Shown: in pieces, positions 10,501 to 22,029 of the stretch
Numbering within the stretch: the first letter of the stretch is position 1
How the letters are laid out: every line of letters starts with the position of its first letter
DNA from: Cyanophora paradoxa
Lineage: Eukaryota > Glaucocystophyceae > Cyanophorales > Cyanophoraceae
Direction of reading: 5' to 3'
DNA length: 64,000 bases
Assembly (NCBI GenBank): GCA_004431415.1
Contig: QPMI01000015.1
Span: forward strand, 496,001-560,000
Notes under the pieces: model-generated
What the model was told of the DNA's origin: nothing
Seen by the model: only the letters and a program-made list of their open reading frames with translations
Databases searched by the model: none
Made by a program: the position numbers and the translations under genes

Positions 10501-13433
10501 CAGAGCTTAAATTTATCACCCGACGACCCTGCCCCGCGCAGCAAACCCCTCGCTGCTCTCCTCGGCGGCGAGCGGGATCGGCGCCGTCACCTCGAGCCCG
10601 AGCACCGCCGACACCCTGGTCGTCGCCGACCCCGCCGCCGTCGGCGCCACCGTGTGTTTTAATCTCCAAGCGCGATCTTAATGCCGAGACGCTATGTTTA
10701 TATTTATAATTCGCGCGCCTGTAATTCATGATCAGGCTGTGTCGAACGGCGGGGGGATGCTCTTCACGGGCTCCTACCCGTCCTACCGCGCCAGCATTCC
10801 CGCGTCGTCCGCCTTCAAGCCCTTCATGTTCTTCGGCTCCACTGGCGGCCAGCCCGCCGCCGGCCTGGTGCGACGAGTCCCAGCCGCCGGCGGTTTCCGC
10901 GCTGCGGGTGCGGGTGAGCTAAGCTCTCTCCCCTCGCGATCGCAGGTGACGCTGGGCGACGGGCGCCAGCAGATGCACTTCTTCTTCACGATTACCGAAA
11001 CTCCGTTTGGGGACTGGGGCTGGCACGTCCTTTCGTCCTACGTCGCGAACCTCTGGTGTGCACCACCCATGCCTAATATAAGGCCGTGCCTAATTATATA
11101 AGCAAATCGAGCGCCGTCTTGATGGCGGTCTTCAGGATCCCGTGGGCGACGCGCGGCGCGTATGTCGGCATGCGCCGCATGTACTTCAGCGCTCAGATCG
11201 GTGTGTCCGTCTTTTGGATGATTCCAGCACGTGCACTGGCTGAAAACAGGGACCACTGCAGATGATTTGGGCTTCGCGGATAGCCCCACCAAGGGCGGAG
11301 CGCAGATTCGAAACACTCCTCGGGACTTTGATTTCATGGTTTGAGCTTCTTATACTCGCTTGTGGAGAGCTAGAAATTTGAAGCAAATTAAAGTGTGCCC
11401 TTGAACGCAGATCGCTATGCAAGAGTCCATCCGCAGCGCCTTCAACGCCGACGGTGACAGCGACGACTTCATCGCCGAGGTGCGGCGAACTGCGAAGCAG
11501 ATCTAGATCTAGAGGGCGCCAAGGCGGCTCTGACGACGCCGTTCGTGGCCGCGCGTGCAGTGGGCGTACAACGGCGGCATGTTCTGCTCGCCCAAGTACG
11601 GCGATCAATACTATTGCCAGGGCCTCGACCCGACGGGCGCCGAGTACAAGGCACAGCTCTACGAGGACCCCCTCTTCGTCGCCGCGCAGAAAACGAAGGA
11701 CAAATTTCTTTGGCTGAGTGCGCCGTCTGCCCCCCTGGCCATGGACTCGCGATCGATCGCGACTGCCCCCGGCCCGCGCTCGCCTCCACAACGTTAACGC
11801 TACTGATCATGACTTGCGAGCAGGCCACACCTGGAGTCACGAGACAATGACATCGCTCAGCTACAGCCAGGCGAACGACGAACTCTACAAGAACGTCGAA
11901 TTCGCGAAGCTGCTCTTCGGTTCGGATGATTACAAGACGCACTCCAAAGAAGGCCTTGTGCCCCGTGCGCTCTTTCGGATTCAACTATTAATCTATTCTA
12001 TTATTCTAATGCTCGCTCAGCATCGCTTTCGGGAGTGGAAAATCCGTGCGCCGCGAAATGTTTACGATAGAGTTTGTTCAAGATTGCACTTGCTCAAATG
12101 GAAATGCGAGCAGAGATGTCTTCCGCGCCCGGCAAGCGAACGGCATTTTCAATGTTGTTCATGATGAGACGGTGCGAGATCCTCCTTCATTTTATAATTA
12201 GAGGGAATCGGCATCTCTTTTCGCTGACCTTCCGGATCCGCCGCCCATGCTTCGGTATCCGGCGCCAGAAATACCGCAACGCGTCGATGGCGCCCATCGG
12301 GACTTTCCAGGTCCCCCCCCCCCCCCCCCCGCAGAAAAGAGCAGCGCCGGCGCCGAGCCGATCTGCAAAGCACTGACGCACACCCGCGCGCGTATATATA
12401 TCAAAGACGGGGAAGACCTTCGGGCTCACGAATCACGCCACCAAGAAAGAGGAGCTCGTCATGACCCGCTACGATGTCTTTGACTTCAACAACTACGACA
12501 CTGCCGACTTCGAGCTGTCCTGCAAGGCCCCTTGGTCAGTCAAGCTCACTTGAAGAAATCGCAATCGCAAGACGATTTTATCTTAATTTATTCCTTTAAT
12601 TTGCAGGCGGCTCGTGCATGGACGAGTACACGACTCGCGCAGCGTTCCTTCTCTCGACGGTGCGCTTGATTAGCCGCAGTACTTCCCTTTATCCGATTTA
12701 CATTGAGCTAATCGAGTCTGAACAGTTCCGAATCAATTGCAAGCACCTTTGATTCTATTGTGCGATGGAGTGCGATGCGCATTTCTGAAGTTCGCGCACG
12801 TGCAGCCTTCATGGTGCACATCCTGCAGACCGTGCCGTTTACACTGGACGGGAAGCTGACGACGCTGTACGAATTGTATGTGCGCCAAACTATCGAGAAG
12901 GTCCACCGCATCTACACGGTCCGCGCGATACGATGGCGATATCGATATCCCTTTTGTCGTTCGCATTAAGATTTGAGCCTGCGCATGCCTCAATTGACGT
13001 CATCTCTTCGCAGGGCCTTCCGGTCAAGACGCTGAAGCAGGACGACATCTTTCAGATCGCGCGCGACCACCGCGCCCGCGAGTTCGACTGCGGTCTCGAT
13101 GTGCGCTAGCACTAGCGCTCGCGATCGTCGCCATCGCGTAGCTATAGCCTGCGTTCGTTTTATTTCGCACTCTCAGGCGCGCCTGCGGATGGAGGACGGG
13201 GCGTGGACTGGGATCCTGCTCTCGTCGCAGAAGAGCTGCCGCGTGCCCGGTGAGAGCGCCTTATTCTTTTCCCACTTCCATTTTCTGTCCCTTGCTGATC
13301 GTGATTTCGTCTGGCGGTTATTTCAGTTACGATGACCGGCCTCTCGGCGGAGACGCTCTCGCGGTACGCCGGCACCGTCGCTGTGGAGCAGTACGGAGTG
13401 GACCGCACCGCGGAGATAACAAACGTTATCTAG
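7546..13433 (+). CDS. Secreted protein: two surface modules plus Agd3-like polysaccharide deacetylase (paralog B)
   Basis: The ATG at 7546 starts a signal peptide (PLSLLALVLVLVASCAG). Exons 7546-7797, 7857-7955, 8046-8141, 8221-8347, 8445-8550, 8614-8717, 8787-8914, 8985-9074, 9158-9278, 9355-9460, 9532-9635, 9704-9867, 10000-10101 and 10149-10231 keep frame; more follow to TAG at 13431. After two modules and a Gly/Ser/Pro linker (9750-9860) comes the catalytic region: LVVTSSANADSYKG, NFGIAFDTVTVPL, YSLIVFAAGSD, GGGMLFTGSYPSY, LGDGRQQMHFFF, WATRGAYVGMRRMYFSAQI, then QIDDLGF and LWLSHTWSHETM across splices, ANGIFNVVHDE, VMTRYDVFDFNNYDTA, PFTLDGK, LKQDDIFQIA and VTMTGLSAETL. Asp-Asp and HxxxH suit a metal-dependent deacetylase and the block order suits Agd3/CE18. 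The intron from 12311 opens GT followed by a long C run. Catalytic-domain exon ends are less certain than the module exons. Confidence 0.72.
8046..9867 (+). other. Two tandem surface modules of paralog B
   Basis: Module 1 uses exons of 96, 127, 106, 104 and 128 bp; module 2 uses 90, 121, 106, 104 and 164 bp. Both show the CW..YVS / F.SG / GPDGGWIKWVWEV / LGDNT / ADAIT.D.MR landmarks and the same intron phases as the single module of paralog A and the three modules at 18.2-21.2 kb. The last exon of module 2 runs into the GGGGSGSGSS-type linker. Confidence 0.85.
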
Positions 13434-14791
13434 CAGGTGCTGTAGCTGTACTGTAGGCCGCCGAGTCGTCTCCAGAACGTAGAATGCGCGTGGCATGACG
13501 AGCTGCACTGTCCGAGATGCCCGCGGCCGCTTGTTGAGTCGTCGAATCGCGGCTGCGGTGCGCTCTGAATTCGAACTATAGCTATCTACTATGGGGGGCG
13601 CGGTAAAGGGTGGGGGGCCGCGGTGTTGTGCCGGTCGTCGCCGTCGCCGCCAGCCGAAGTCCAGCTCCGGATCCAGCCGATATGTACATGTACAGGACGA
13701 TCACGAGACGCCGCGCTCCAACGCGCTCCAAGACCTGCCCCGCCCCCCCCCCCCCCCCCCCCCCCCTCCCCGGCCCCCCCGTCGACGCCCCCCCCTCCGC
13801 ATCCCCCCTTCCCCCCCGGCTAGCATTATATAATTAGTAATTCAGGATTCAGTGCCCCGGGGGTCAACATGGAGGGAGTGCACGTGCACGTGGCCATGGA
13901 ATGCGGCAGAGATTTCGAACGATGAGCCGACGAGTTGGTGGGCATACGTTTACGTCGATGGGCGGAGCAGCTGCAGGTTAGGGACTCCGGGGAGGTGGCC
14001 ATGGGCCGAGGCGTTTGAACGCTGCGTGGCTGTGAGGTGGCCGGCGTCGGCGACTGATCGGCGATCTTGACTCGGTTCTCTGAACATGTTCAATGAAGTA
14101 TATATTGCCCGATCGCGAACTTCGAACCGGGTCCGGAGTCTATTAAAAGCACCGTTTTAAAATATGAACGCTGAATCAGTCGTTATGACCGCTGAATATA
14201 GAACTTGCGTGGCACTGCGCATATGCATGCAGTGCCGAAGTGCGCGCTCTGGCAACTATCAATTGCGGAAAACTTGAAAGCGACGTTAATGCCGGCAAGG
14301 GCACTGAGGCAGCCGATCGTGACGCACCCTGCTTCGCGAGAGCTCGAGGACTCAATATCATGCATGCAATTGCAACGTGCACGTGCTTCAACCCAAGCGT
14401 ACAATTGATCAAGCTTGTCGCACTTATACTTGACGCTTCCGCGAGTAATTATGAAGACCTAGATGTTCAGAAATGCACATGTTCAGAATTTGCAATTTCA
14501 AAGTGCACGTTCAGAGATTGCAATTGCAACGTGCACGTGGATATCGATTGCCGCGTGCAAGTATCCGGACGAGGACCCGACCCTCGGCTGGCGGTGTTGC
14601 TCATCCGTTGCAAGTTGCTTATTACTGTCATGGATACGCGTCACATCTCTAAATCTGTACACAAAGAAAAGGTCAACATGTAATTATACAAGCATGGAAC
14701 TATATATGCGCTGGCTATACGCTGCACTACAGTAAAGCAAATTGCAAACGAGAATTGGTGGAAATGCCGATACGTGATTAGAAACGCGAAA
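13434..14791. other. No gene recognised; poly-C tract
   Basis: This stretch lies between the 3' ends of paralog B (+) and the unknown gene 14792-15693 (-). It contains a run of about 24 C (13743-13766) inside a C-rich segment to 13820 and AT-rich sequence with repeated TGCAATTGCAACGTGCACGTG-like palindromic pieces (14370-14540). Short open frames here show no domain or splice pattern. Confidence 0.6.
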
Positions 14792-15693
14792 TCAAAGATG
14801 GCCACGCATATGGGCGGCTTCTAATTTCGCAGGAAAGCGTTCGGGATCGGAGGGGGACTCGGCGCGCCGCCGCTTGTATCGCAGCGAATAGGCGTAACAC
14901 TTGGGATCGGACGTCCCTGCGCCGCGGAAGCGATCATGAGGCCGGATCAGATGCGATTGAATAGAATATGAATTTAATTTTAAAAAAACGGTCGCACAGT
15001 ACATGGCGCGGGCACTGCGGCCGTTGGGTACCCGGAGGGGGATTTCCAAGGTGGCGGGCGCTGGCTCCGTCTCGGCGGCGCGCTTCAGGCTGAGTGAGCT
15101 GTGGCTACCCGAGTCCGCAAACTTAAGCCCCAGTGGGGTCAGCGCCGAGGGTATGGATGAGCGCCGCTGCAGGTTGCGCTTTGCAAGGCTCACGCGCAGC
15201 TCGCCCGTCGAGGCCGGCGCCTGCAGCTGGAGGTCGGCCCCGATGGACTTGCGCCGGCGCGCCGCGCCTGCATGCTGAGCGGTGCCCTGCTGTGATCACG
15301 TGTCAGTATCGATATATATCGGCGTCCACCGCGCACGGCGGCATTAATATTCGACACGAAGTTGAAGCAACTCACGTTAACGTTGGCCGACTGCGCGTGC
15401 GCCGTTGGGTCGGCCGAGTCGCGTACGCGCACTGGCGACGGCTCGAGCTCGAGTTCGGACCGGGGGCTAAGAGGCGGAGATGGCGTTTCGCTGCAGCTGT
15501 GTGCCGCAGTGTTCAGCGCGTTGAGCAGCCGCGCGAGAGGAGATGCGGTGGGCTTGCGTTGCAGCGATCGGCTGAACGGACAGTGCTCGGAATCGCTGTC
15601 CAACGCGGTGGGCGTCTCGCAGCGGCTGTTGCTCGCGCTCGAAAACGGGGGGACTCCCGGAAGACTCTCTATATGCATAAAATTGGGCACCAT
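14792..15693 (-). CDS. Ser/Pro-rich protein of unknown function, three exons
   Basis: The ATG at 15693 is directly preceded by an in-frame TAG. Exons 15376-15693 (318 bp), 14998-15289 (292) and 14792-14916 (125) join with GT-AG introns in compatible phases to 244 residues. I recognise no family. The first exon is rich in Ser-Pro and acidic-Ser motifs (SETPSPPLSPRSE, DSDSEHCPF), the second has basic/Ser stretches (RRRKSIGAD, NLQRRSSIPS), and the third ends in a basic tail with a Tyr-rich piece (KCYAYSLRYKRRR). This composition fits an intracellular, possibly nuclear phosphoprotein; there is no signal peptide. Evidence that it is a gene is the clean splicing and frame maintenance, plus codon use unlike the flanking AT-rich DNA. 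It sits convergent to paralog B and downstream of the three-module gene. Confidence 0.5.
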
Positions 15694-18174
15694 CTAAACC
15701 TGACGGCGCGGACAGCCACGGCCGCAGCCGCAACCAAATGTCAATGTTGGAATGCGCACCACAGGCAAAGACGGCGGGCCGACGGGGCGCGCACGCACCC
15801 GACTCGCCGAGTCGATGATTCAGAGCACTGCAGAACAAAACACAGTTGGCCTATAGCTAGCGCTAGCACTACGTAATACCGTACGTATATGCCGGCAGAT
15901 CTAGAGCGTGGTTCAATTTTCTGCTCGCCGAGTCGCGCTAGCGGCCGCGGATCCGGAGCGCAGTCAACGCGTACGTATATATACGTACGAGTATACGTAC
16001 GCACTTTGGCACTGGCAGTGAACTTGGCACTGAACTCGCCGAGTCGGAATATGGCAGTGTCACAGTGTTGGCACCGTTGCAAAAAAACTTGCAATTGCCA
16101 AGTGGCCCTAGGCCTAGACCAGTCACCAGTGAGACCACGGCCCGCCGCCGGCCACTTGTATGAGTGGACCCGGGGGCTCCCGGCTCCACTGAACCCAGCC
16201 CAACTCGGCCCCCGGGCCCCGCCGCCGGTAACTTGCGGCGGTAAGTTGCGGCGGTACCGGTAACTCGGGAGTCGGGAGTCGGGACTCGGGGGAGTCACGG
16301 ACTCACTGGCGGCCGCCGGCCGCGGCGCGCGGGCCCGGCGCGAGCCGGCCGCCGCGGCCGGCGCCCCGCCGGCGCCGGATGATGGCCCGGATCCGGATTC
16401 CGGTCCAATTTCCGGACCGTTGGCCCGCCGGCAGGCCGCGGCCCGCGGGCCCCATGAACGGGGCCGCACGTTTCGGCACCCGTTTTTTTGTTTCTGCATC
16501 GAAACTACTACTACTGGATTGCTTAAATCGCCGCGTAGTTAAATTGCCGAATTCCACCAAAACCGGAATTGCCGTGGTGATAGATTGTCGAAACTCTGGA
16601 TTTCTTCTATGGCGCCATACAAAAGCGGCCATTTAGCCCTACCCCCTGAGAATTGCCGTGGTTTATAAAATTGCCGAATTCGGCCTCTCGGCAATATACG
16701 GCAATTTAAAACATCGGCTTAAAAAGCATTCCTACCGTAGTACAGTAGTAGCTAGACAACCGACGTCTACCTCAGGGCCTAGCCTTTTAGTAGTAAACAC
16801 TAGTAATAGACTACTACTACTACCGTATAAGAAGAAGAAGGATGACTGACACGAAGAAGAGCCAGAGCTAGAGATACCATATGCATCAATATCAGAAGGA
16901 ATTATAATTACATCACTAAGAAGCGGAGGACAAAATTAAGAAAGATAACTTAGTAAATAACAGGAAGCAGACAAGTAAGAGGAACAACAAGGCTACGTAT
17001 ACGATCGATATCAGGCCTCCAGAATTTTGCATTATAAAGATCAGGGATCCAGTGTCCGACGGTCCCGGGTTGAACACGGACCTTACACGGTTCACAGAAT
17101 CACACTGTGTGTGTGTGCACACACGTGTGACAGTGCTTCACAGTGTTCACACAAGTACAGAATTACTACGGACCCGGGATATCGATACCGCGGCCGGTAC
17201 TGCTTTACACTGTTTACAGTAACGGCCCTAACGGGTCCCTCGATGGGTCCGCGGAACTTAGGACCGGAAGGACTGGAACGTCTGGAAGACTGGAACTTCT
17301 TTCAATTGGACGGTTGTGTTTTTCTCTCTTGGGCTCTCGAGTCTCGATGTTCTTTTTAAACTCGGAGTTTTGGGCTTTTTTGTTTTTTTCAAGCTGATAG
17401 GCTGAATGATCCTGAATCGTGTTCGGTCATGTGGCGGGCCACTGGCGGCCCACTGGCGGGCCACTGGCGGCACTGCCAGGCTGGCGCCCGCGGCCGGCCG
17501 CGGCCCGCGCGGGGCGCGCCGCGGCGCGCCCGGCCGCATGCGCTGCGTGATGCGCTGATCATGCGCATCATGGCATGTGCAGCGCCGCGCCCGGCGCCGC
17601 CGGGCCAGTGCCGGGCCAATGCCGGCCCTGCATGGCCCCGGGGGCCGGCGGCGGGGGCCGGGGGCCCGGGGCCCACTGGGCCCAGCCGCGGCTGAGCCGC
17701 CCAGTGCACTGTCACAGTGTCCTGCCAGTGTGCTCACAGACTCCGTAGTACGCGTGGGGCCCGGCGCCCGCGGCCGGGCCGGGCCCCGCCGCCCCGGCCC
17801 CCGGGGCCCGGGGCCCGGGGGCCCAGGGGCTACCCTCTTCAACTCCCGCAAGGACCGAAATCGATTCGATCCCCATTTCCAATGTTTCCATCGTGTATCA
17901 TAGTATAAAAGAGCCCGAGCGGGCCGCGGAGCGGCTGATCATGAGCCGGCGCCAGCTCTGCGTCCAATCATACTCCAATGCTGTCCATCGATGTATGTAT
18001 ATATGTATGTACAACGCTCGAAGTCGAAACGTTAACGCGACCAAGTTGCACACCGCAACTGATGAATCATGACACTAGTACTGTGACAAAGCAATCGCGA
18101 CCGTCGGACGTCGACGGACTGCAGCTGCACGTCGACGTCGCTGGTTGGGATTCTTGGGAAGCAAGCTGAAGGTT
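15694..18174. other. Gene-poor region with GC-rich and AT-rich blocks
   Basis: No gene is supported. 15960-16000 is dominated by alternating TACGTA palindromes. 16200-16470 and 17430-17840 are extremely GC rich with GGCC/CCGG and GGGCCC blocks and many sequence-symmetric runs. 16480-17060 is AT-rich and contains the dispersed repeat at 16845-16991. Long open frames in the GC blocks are low-complexity Pro/Arg/Ala in every frame and are not credible genes. Confidence 0.6.
16845..16991. repeat. Dispersed repeat, copy 1
   Basis: Nearly collinear with 38264-38390: both run from ACTGACACGAAGAAGAGCC through GATACC, TCAATATCAGAAGGAATT, ACATCACTAAGAAGCGG and AAGTAAGAGGAACAACAAG. This copy carries three small (about 6-7 bp) insertions relative to the other. 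A shorter third copy is at 46383-46430. Confidence 0.85.
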
Positions 18175-21100
18175 CTAGCTATAGCCTGGCCTGTAGGCCG
18201 ACGTGAACGTTAACTGCACGCGCATGTAGTCGATGTCGATCGCGTCCTTCTTCAGAGCTGCGATCGCGAGGCAATCATCAGCGACGTTAACGTTCAACTT
18301 GGCAAGCTAAAGTGTACTTGAATCCCTTGCAAATTGCAGCAAAGCAAACGTCAACGAAGCGCACTGAGGCAGGCCTGGCGGACGAGGATGAAATGAGCCG
18401 AGCCGTCCTTCGCGATATACGGCGAGGCCGAGCCGCGGAGCGCGGGGAAATTCAGCGTCTGCCACGTCCTGCGGAAAAGACCCGACGCCCAGCATCGTTA
18501 TTTGCGAAAGCCCTGCTTCAGCTTTGTGCTCACCATCCGTCCGAGGGGGCAATGACCGTGTTGTTGCCGAGCTCGACCCAGTCGCCAGTCGCCTGGTTCT
18601 TGACCTCCCAGACCCACGTGATCCAAGCGCCGTCGGGACCTGTATACGTATTAAAAATGAATCATACGCATGCTCAGTTGCATATGCATTGGATGTCGCA
18701 GTGTGGCTCGCCGCCCGCGCCAACCCCACAGCAAGTATTTCTAAACTTGAAGATCGACGTCGACGTCGACATTCTCAAGTTTTCCAACGCCAGCGGGTTA
18801 GAGTTGCGCGTACCAAGCATCTTGACGGAGAGCTGGGGGTCGGCCAGGCCCTTGACGGCCTCGTCCGAGGTGCCGGCGGGCAGGTCGAGCCGGACGATCG
18901 TGCGGGACGCCTCCTCCTCAGTGGCCCCGGAGTAGAACTGCCGCGCGCCCCGATCGCGAGATCAACGTCGCGGTTTGCGAGCTTGTCGAATTAAACAATC
19001 AAGGACAGCTGCGCATGCAGGCCAGCACGCACCTCGACGTACATGTCCCAGCAGTCCTTCTTGTCCGTGCAATCCGCTGACGGCGAGCGCATCACAGTGA
19101 CGCCCTGGTTGGAAAACGTGCTCTGCATTGCTGGTTGTATCAACAAGCTTTAGCGTATGCGTGGATGGTACGTGATGCGAACTTTCTCGGGGGCGAGGAG
19201 GGTCGGAAGGGCGATGACCGACGTGTCCGGGGGCGGCATGGGCGTGCTCGACTGGAAGCGGACGCGCATGTAGTCGATGTTGATCGCGTCCTTCTTCAGA
19301 GCTGTGATCGCAAGCACGAGGTGAGGGTCGAACTCGGGATGGCTATCGCGAAACTATCGCCGTGAAGTCAACTCTGGATCTATAGAATTAATTCGCCAAG
19401 CGCGCGCACTGAGGCAGGTCTGCCGGACGAGGATGAAATGAGCCGAGCCATCCTTCGATATGTACGGCGAGGCCGATCCGCGGATCGGGTAGAAAGTCAG
19501 CGTCTGCCACGTCCTGCACACGCACAAGCGGCAGGCAGATCGCAAGGCCAGTCAGCGGATACTGTATATATTGCACGATTGTCGCATGCAGCTGCTCGTG
19601 ATCATTAGAGCATGCGCACCATGTCTCCGAGGGGTGAATGACGGTGTTGTCGCCGAGCTTGACCCACTCCTTGGTCGCCTGGTTCTGGACCTCCCAGAAC
19701 CACTTGATCCAGCCGCCGTCCGGACCTAATGACGATACCGAGACGCATCAGGGAAACATTGGAGCAGCTGCTGCAGGCTAGGAGCCCTATGACCGAAAAA
19801 CAACGGACCCTTCATCTTGACGGAGAGCTGGGGGTCGGCCAGGCCCTTGACGGCCTCGTCCGAGGTCCCGGCGGGCAGGTCGAGGCGGATGACCGTGCGG
19901 GACGCCTCCTCCTCGGTGGCCCCGGAGTAGAACTGCCCCGGATCCGGACGCACAAGCGCTAGTTGTTCAGAAAGATGCGCGGTCCGTTGGACGTTGGCCG
20001 CGCGCGTTTCCAGAGCGCACCTCGACGTACTCGTCCCAGCAGTCTTGCTTGCCCGTGCAATCCGCAGACGGCGAGCGCATCACAGTGACGCCCTGGTTGG
20101 AAAACGTGCTCTGCGCATGCGTGCGCAAGTAGCGTTTGAATTAAACAGATGAGAAAGCCCGGCGGCCTTGGCCTTAAAGCTTGGTCCTAGATGGGCATGG
20201 AGCGACTCCAGAATAATAATTATATAAATTTAAAACTCGTCGCACGTTATTCTCGGACGTCAGGCTGGTCGGAAGGGCGATGATCGACGTGTCCGGGGGC
20301 GGCGTCAGCGTGCTCGACTGGAAGCGAACGCGCATGTAGTCGATGTTGATCGCGTCCTCCTTCAGCGCTGCGGTATACGTAGCGAGCACGAGGTGAGGGT
20401 CAGAAGTTGGCTGGCGAGATCTAGACAATATAATAGCCGGGGCTCGAGCTCGAAAGCCACGCGCTCGTGCACGCACTGACGCAGGTCTGGCGGACGAGGA
20501 CGAAGTGCTTGGATCCGTCCTTCTTGATGTACGAAGAACCCGCGCCGTGGAGCGCGGGGAAGTGCAGCGTCTGCCACGTCCTGCACACGCGGCGACGGCC
20601 CATCTTTAATATAATTTTTATCATCCGACTAGCGAATCGGCGAGCGGACCATGTCTCAGAGGGAGGGATGACAGTGTTGTCGCCGACCTCGACCCAATCG
20701 CCGGTCTCCTGGTTCTGAATCTCCCAGACCCACTTGATCCAAGCGCCATCGGGACCTGTCCAACGGTTGTCGATACAAATGAGCGGCAGCGGATGCGGAC
20801 CAACATGTTATAGTGGAGCGCCCCGGCAGTTGGCCTGGCTCACCTTTCACGTGGATGGAGAGCTGGGGGTCGGCCAGGCCCTTGACGGCCTCGTCCGAGG
20901 TGCCGGCGGGCAGGTCGAGCCGGATGACTGTGCTCGACGCCTCCTTCTGTGTACATGTACATGTGGCCCCGGAGTAGAACTGCCGTGCGCGCGCGCGCGC
21001 GCGCGCGCCGACATCGTCATTTAATTTGAATGAATCAATCACATTGTTGAGCGCAAACGTACCTCAACGTAGTCCTCCCAGCAGTCGTTCTTGCCGGTAC

Positions 21101-21586
21101 AGTTTGGCGACGGGGAGTGCAGCACTTCGACGCCCTGCTTGGAGAACGTGCCCTGCGGCGCCGAATTCGAATTCGCCGAGAGGAGAAGCTCTACAGTCGG
21201 ACCGAGGGGCGCACCGACTTCGGATCGAGGCTCGAAGGCAGGGCGTCGACGAAATTGGTCGAAGCGTGCGCCTCAAGCAGGGCCCGCTGGGTGGGCTGGC
21301 CGAAGCCTGTCAATATTAACATCGCGCGCTCGCAGTCAGCGCCGAGGAACCGAACTTCGGAAACTTTGGGCACGCGGCGCGCTCGCTCGGAGCTCGCACC
21401 ACTTCCGGGATGCGCTTGCGCATGGTGCCTCAGGCGCGCGTGCCGCGAGGCGCGGGCGCCGGCGGCGGCCGCGGCGTGCTCCGCCCAGAAGCCCGCCAGG
21501 AGGAGCGCTAGCGCGAGCGAGAGGGAGAGGGGGGCGGCTGCAGCCCGCCGGGGCGAGCGGCCTGAACGGTCCGACGTCGACGCCAT
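18175..21586 (-). CDS. Secreted three-module protein without catalytic domain (paralog C)
   Basis: Sixteen exons, all with GT-AG introns: 21215-21586, 21063-21152, 20844-20979, 20650-20755, 20477-20580, 20246-20367, 20021-20110, 19809-19932, 19620-19725, 19410-19513, 19183-19301, 19033-19122, 18814-18937, 18534-18639, 18365-18468 and 18175-18257. They sum to 1980 bp (659 residues) with no frame break. Exon 1 encodes a signal peptide (APLSLSLALALLLAG). Three copies of the module follow, each from five exons of 90, 124, 106, 104 and about 120 bp (the first 124-bp exon has 12 extra bp, adding Cys-Thr-Cys-Thr). Each has DCW-YVE, FYSGAT, RLDLPAGTSDEAVKGLADPQ, GPDG, WVEVGDNTVIP-type, VRQTC and DAIxIDYMRV landmarks. 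The last module ends ...YMRVQLTFTSAYRPGYS. There is no deacetylase domain; the protein may act as a matrix or carbohydrate-binding component. Confidence 0.85.
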
Positions 21587-22029
21587 GTTCGACTGCAAGT
21601 CTGCGCTTGCTCGACTCGGTGACTGGCGCCGGCAGGCCAGCCAGCAGCAGGTCGAGCTCAAAAGTGGTTTCTGACAGTGGTTCTCGATCATTCGCAATGA
21701 GTGATTGATGCGTGATTGCTTCGCACGGAGCGAAGGGAACATGAAAGACCACTTTTTTTCCGGTGCGCGAAAAAGTGGTTGCGGGGCGCGAAACGGTGGC
21801 GCGAGCTTCGCCCCCGGCTCCCGGCCCCAGTCCCGGGCCCCGTCCCCCGCTCCCTTGTTGCCGAAGACTCGCAGACTTGCAGACCCCTTGCACGCAAACA
21901 AAAGAGGGGGTCGGGGATGCGAGGGGGGAGGGGGCGGCAACTTGGGGGTATCCTAATTCGACGCGCCTTCCGACGCGCCTTCTCTTCTCAGCGAAGGTAG
22001 GCCAGGTTCTGTCGGGAGGCGCGCCGGCG
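21587..22029 (-). promoter_or_regulatory. Upstream region of paralog C with ACCACTTTT elements
   Basis: Between the eIF4G stop (22030) and the paralog C ATG (21586). It carries AAAAGTGGTT at 21660-21669 and 21771-21780 and GACCACTTTT at 21747-21756, the same 10-mer found upstream of paralogs A and B. The right half is GC rich. Confidence 0.5.

Noticed and set aside
16200-17900. Several 60-200 codon frames on both strands
   Set aside because: Low-complexity Pro/Arg/Gly/Ala composition in extremely GC-rich symmetric DNA, no splice pattern, no domain.
9640-18185. Recurrent AGCTATAGCT palindrome as a regulatory site (also near 6708, 13139, 34395, 36006, 46729)
   Set aside because: It occurs in introns, 3' flanks and repeats without consistent position; probably compositional.
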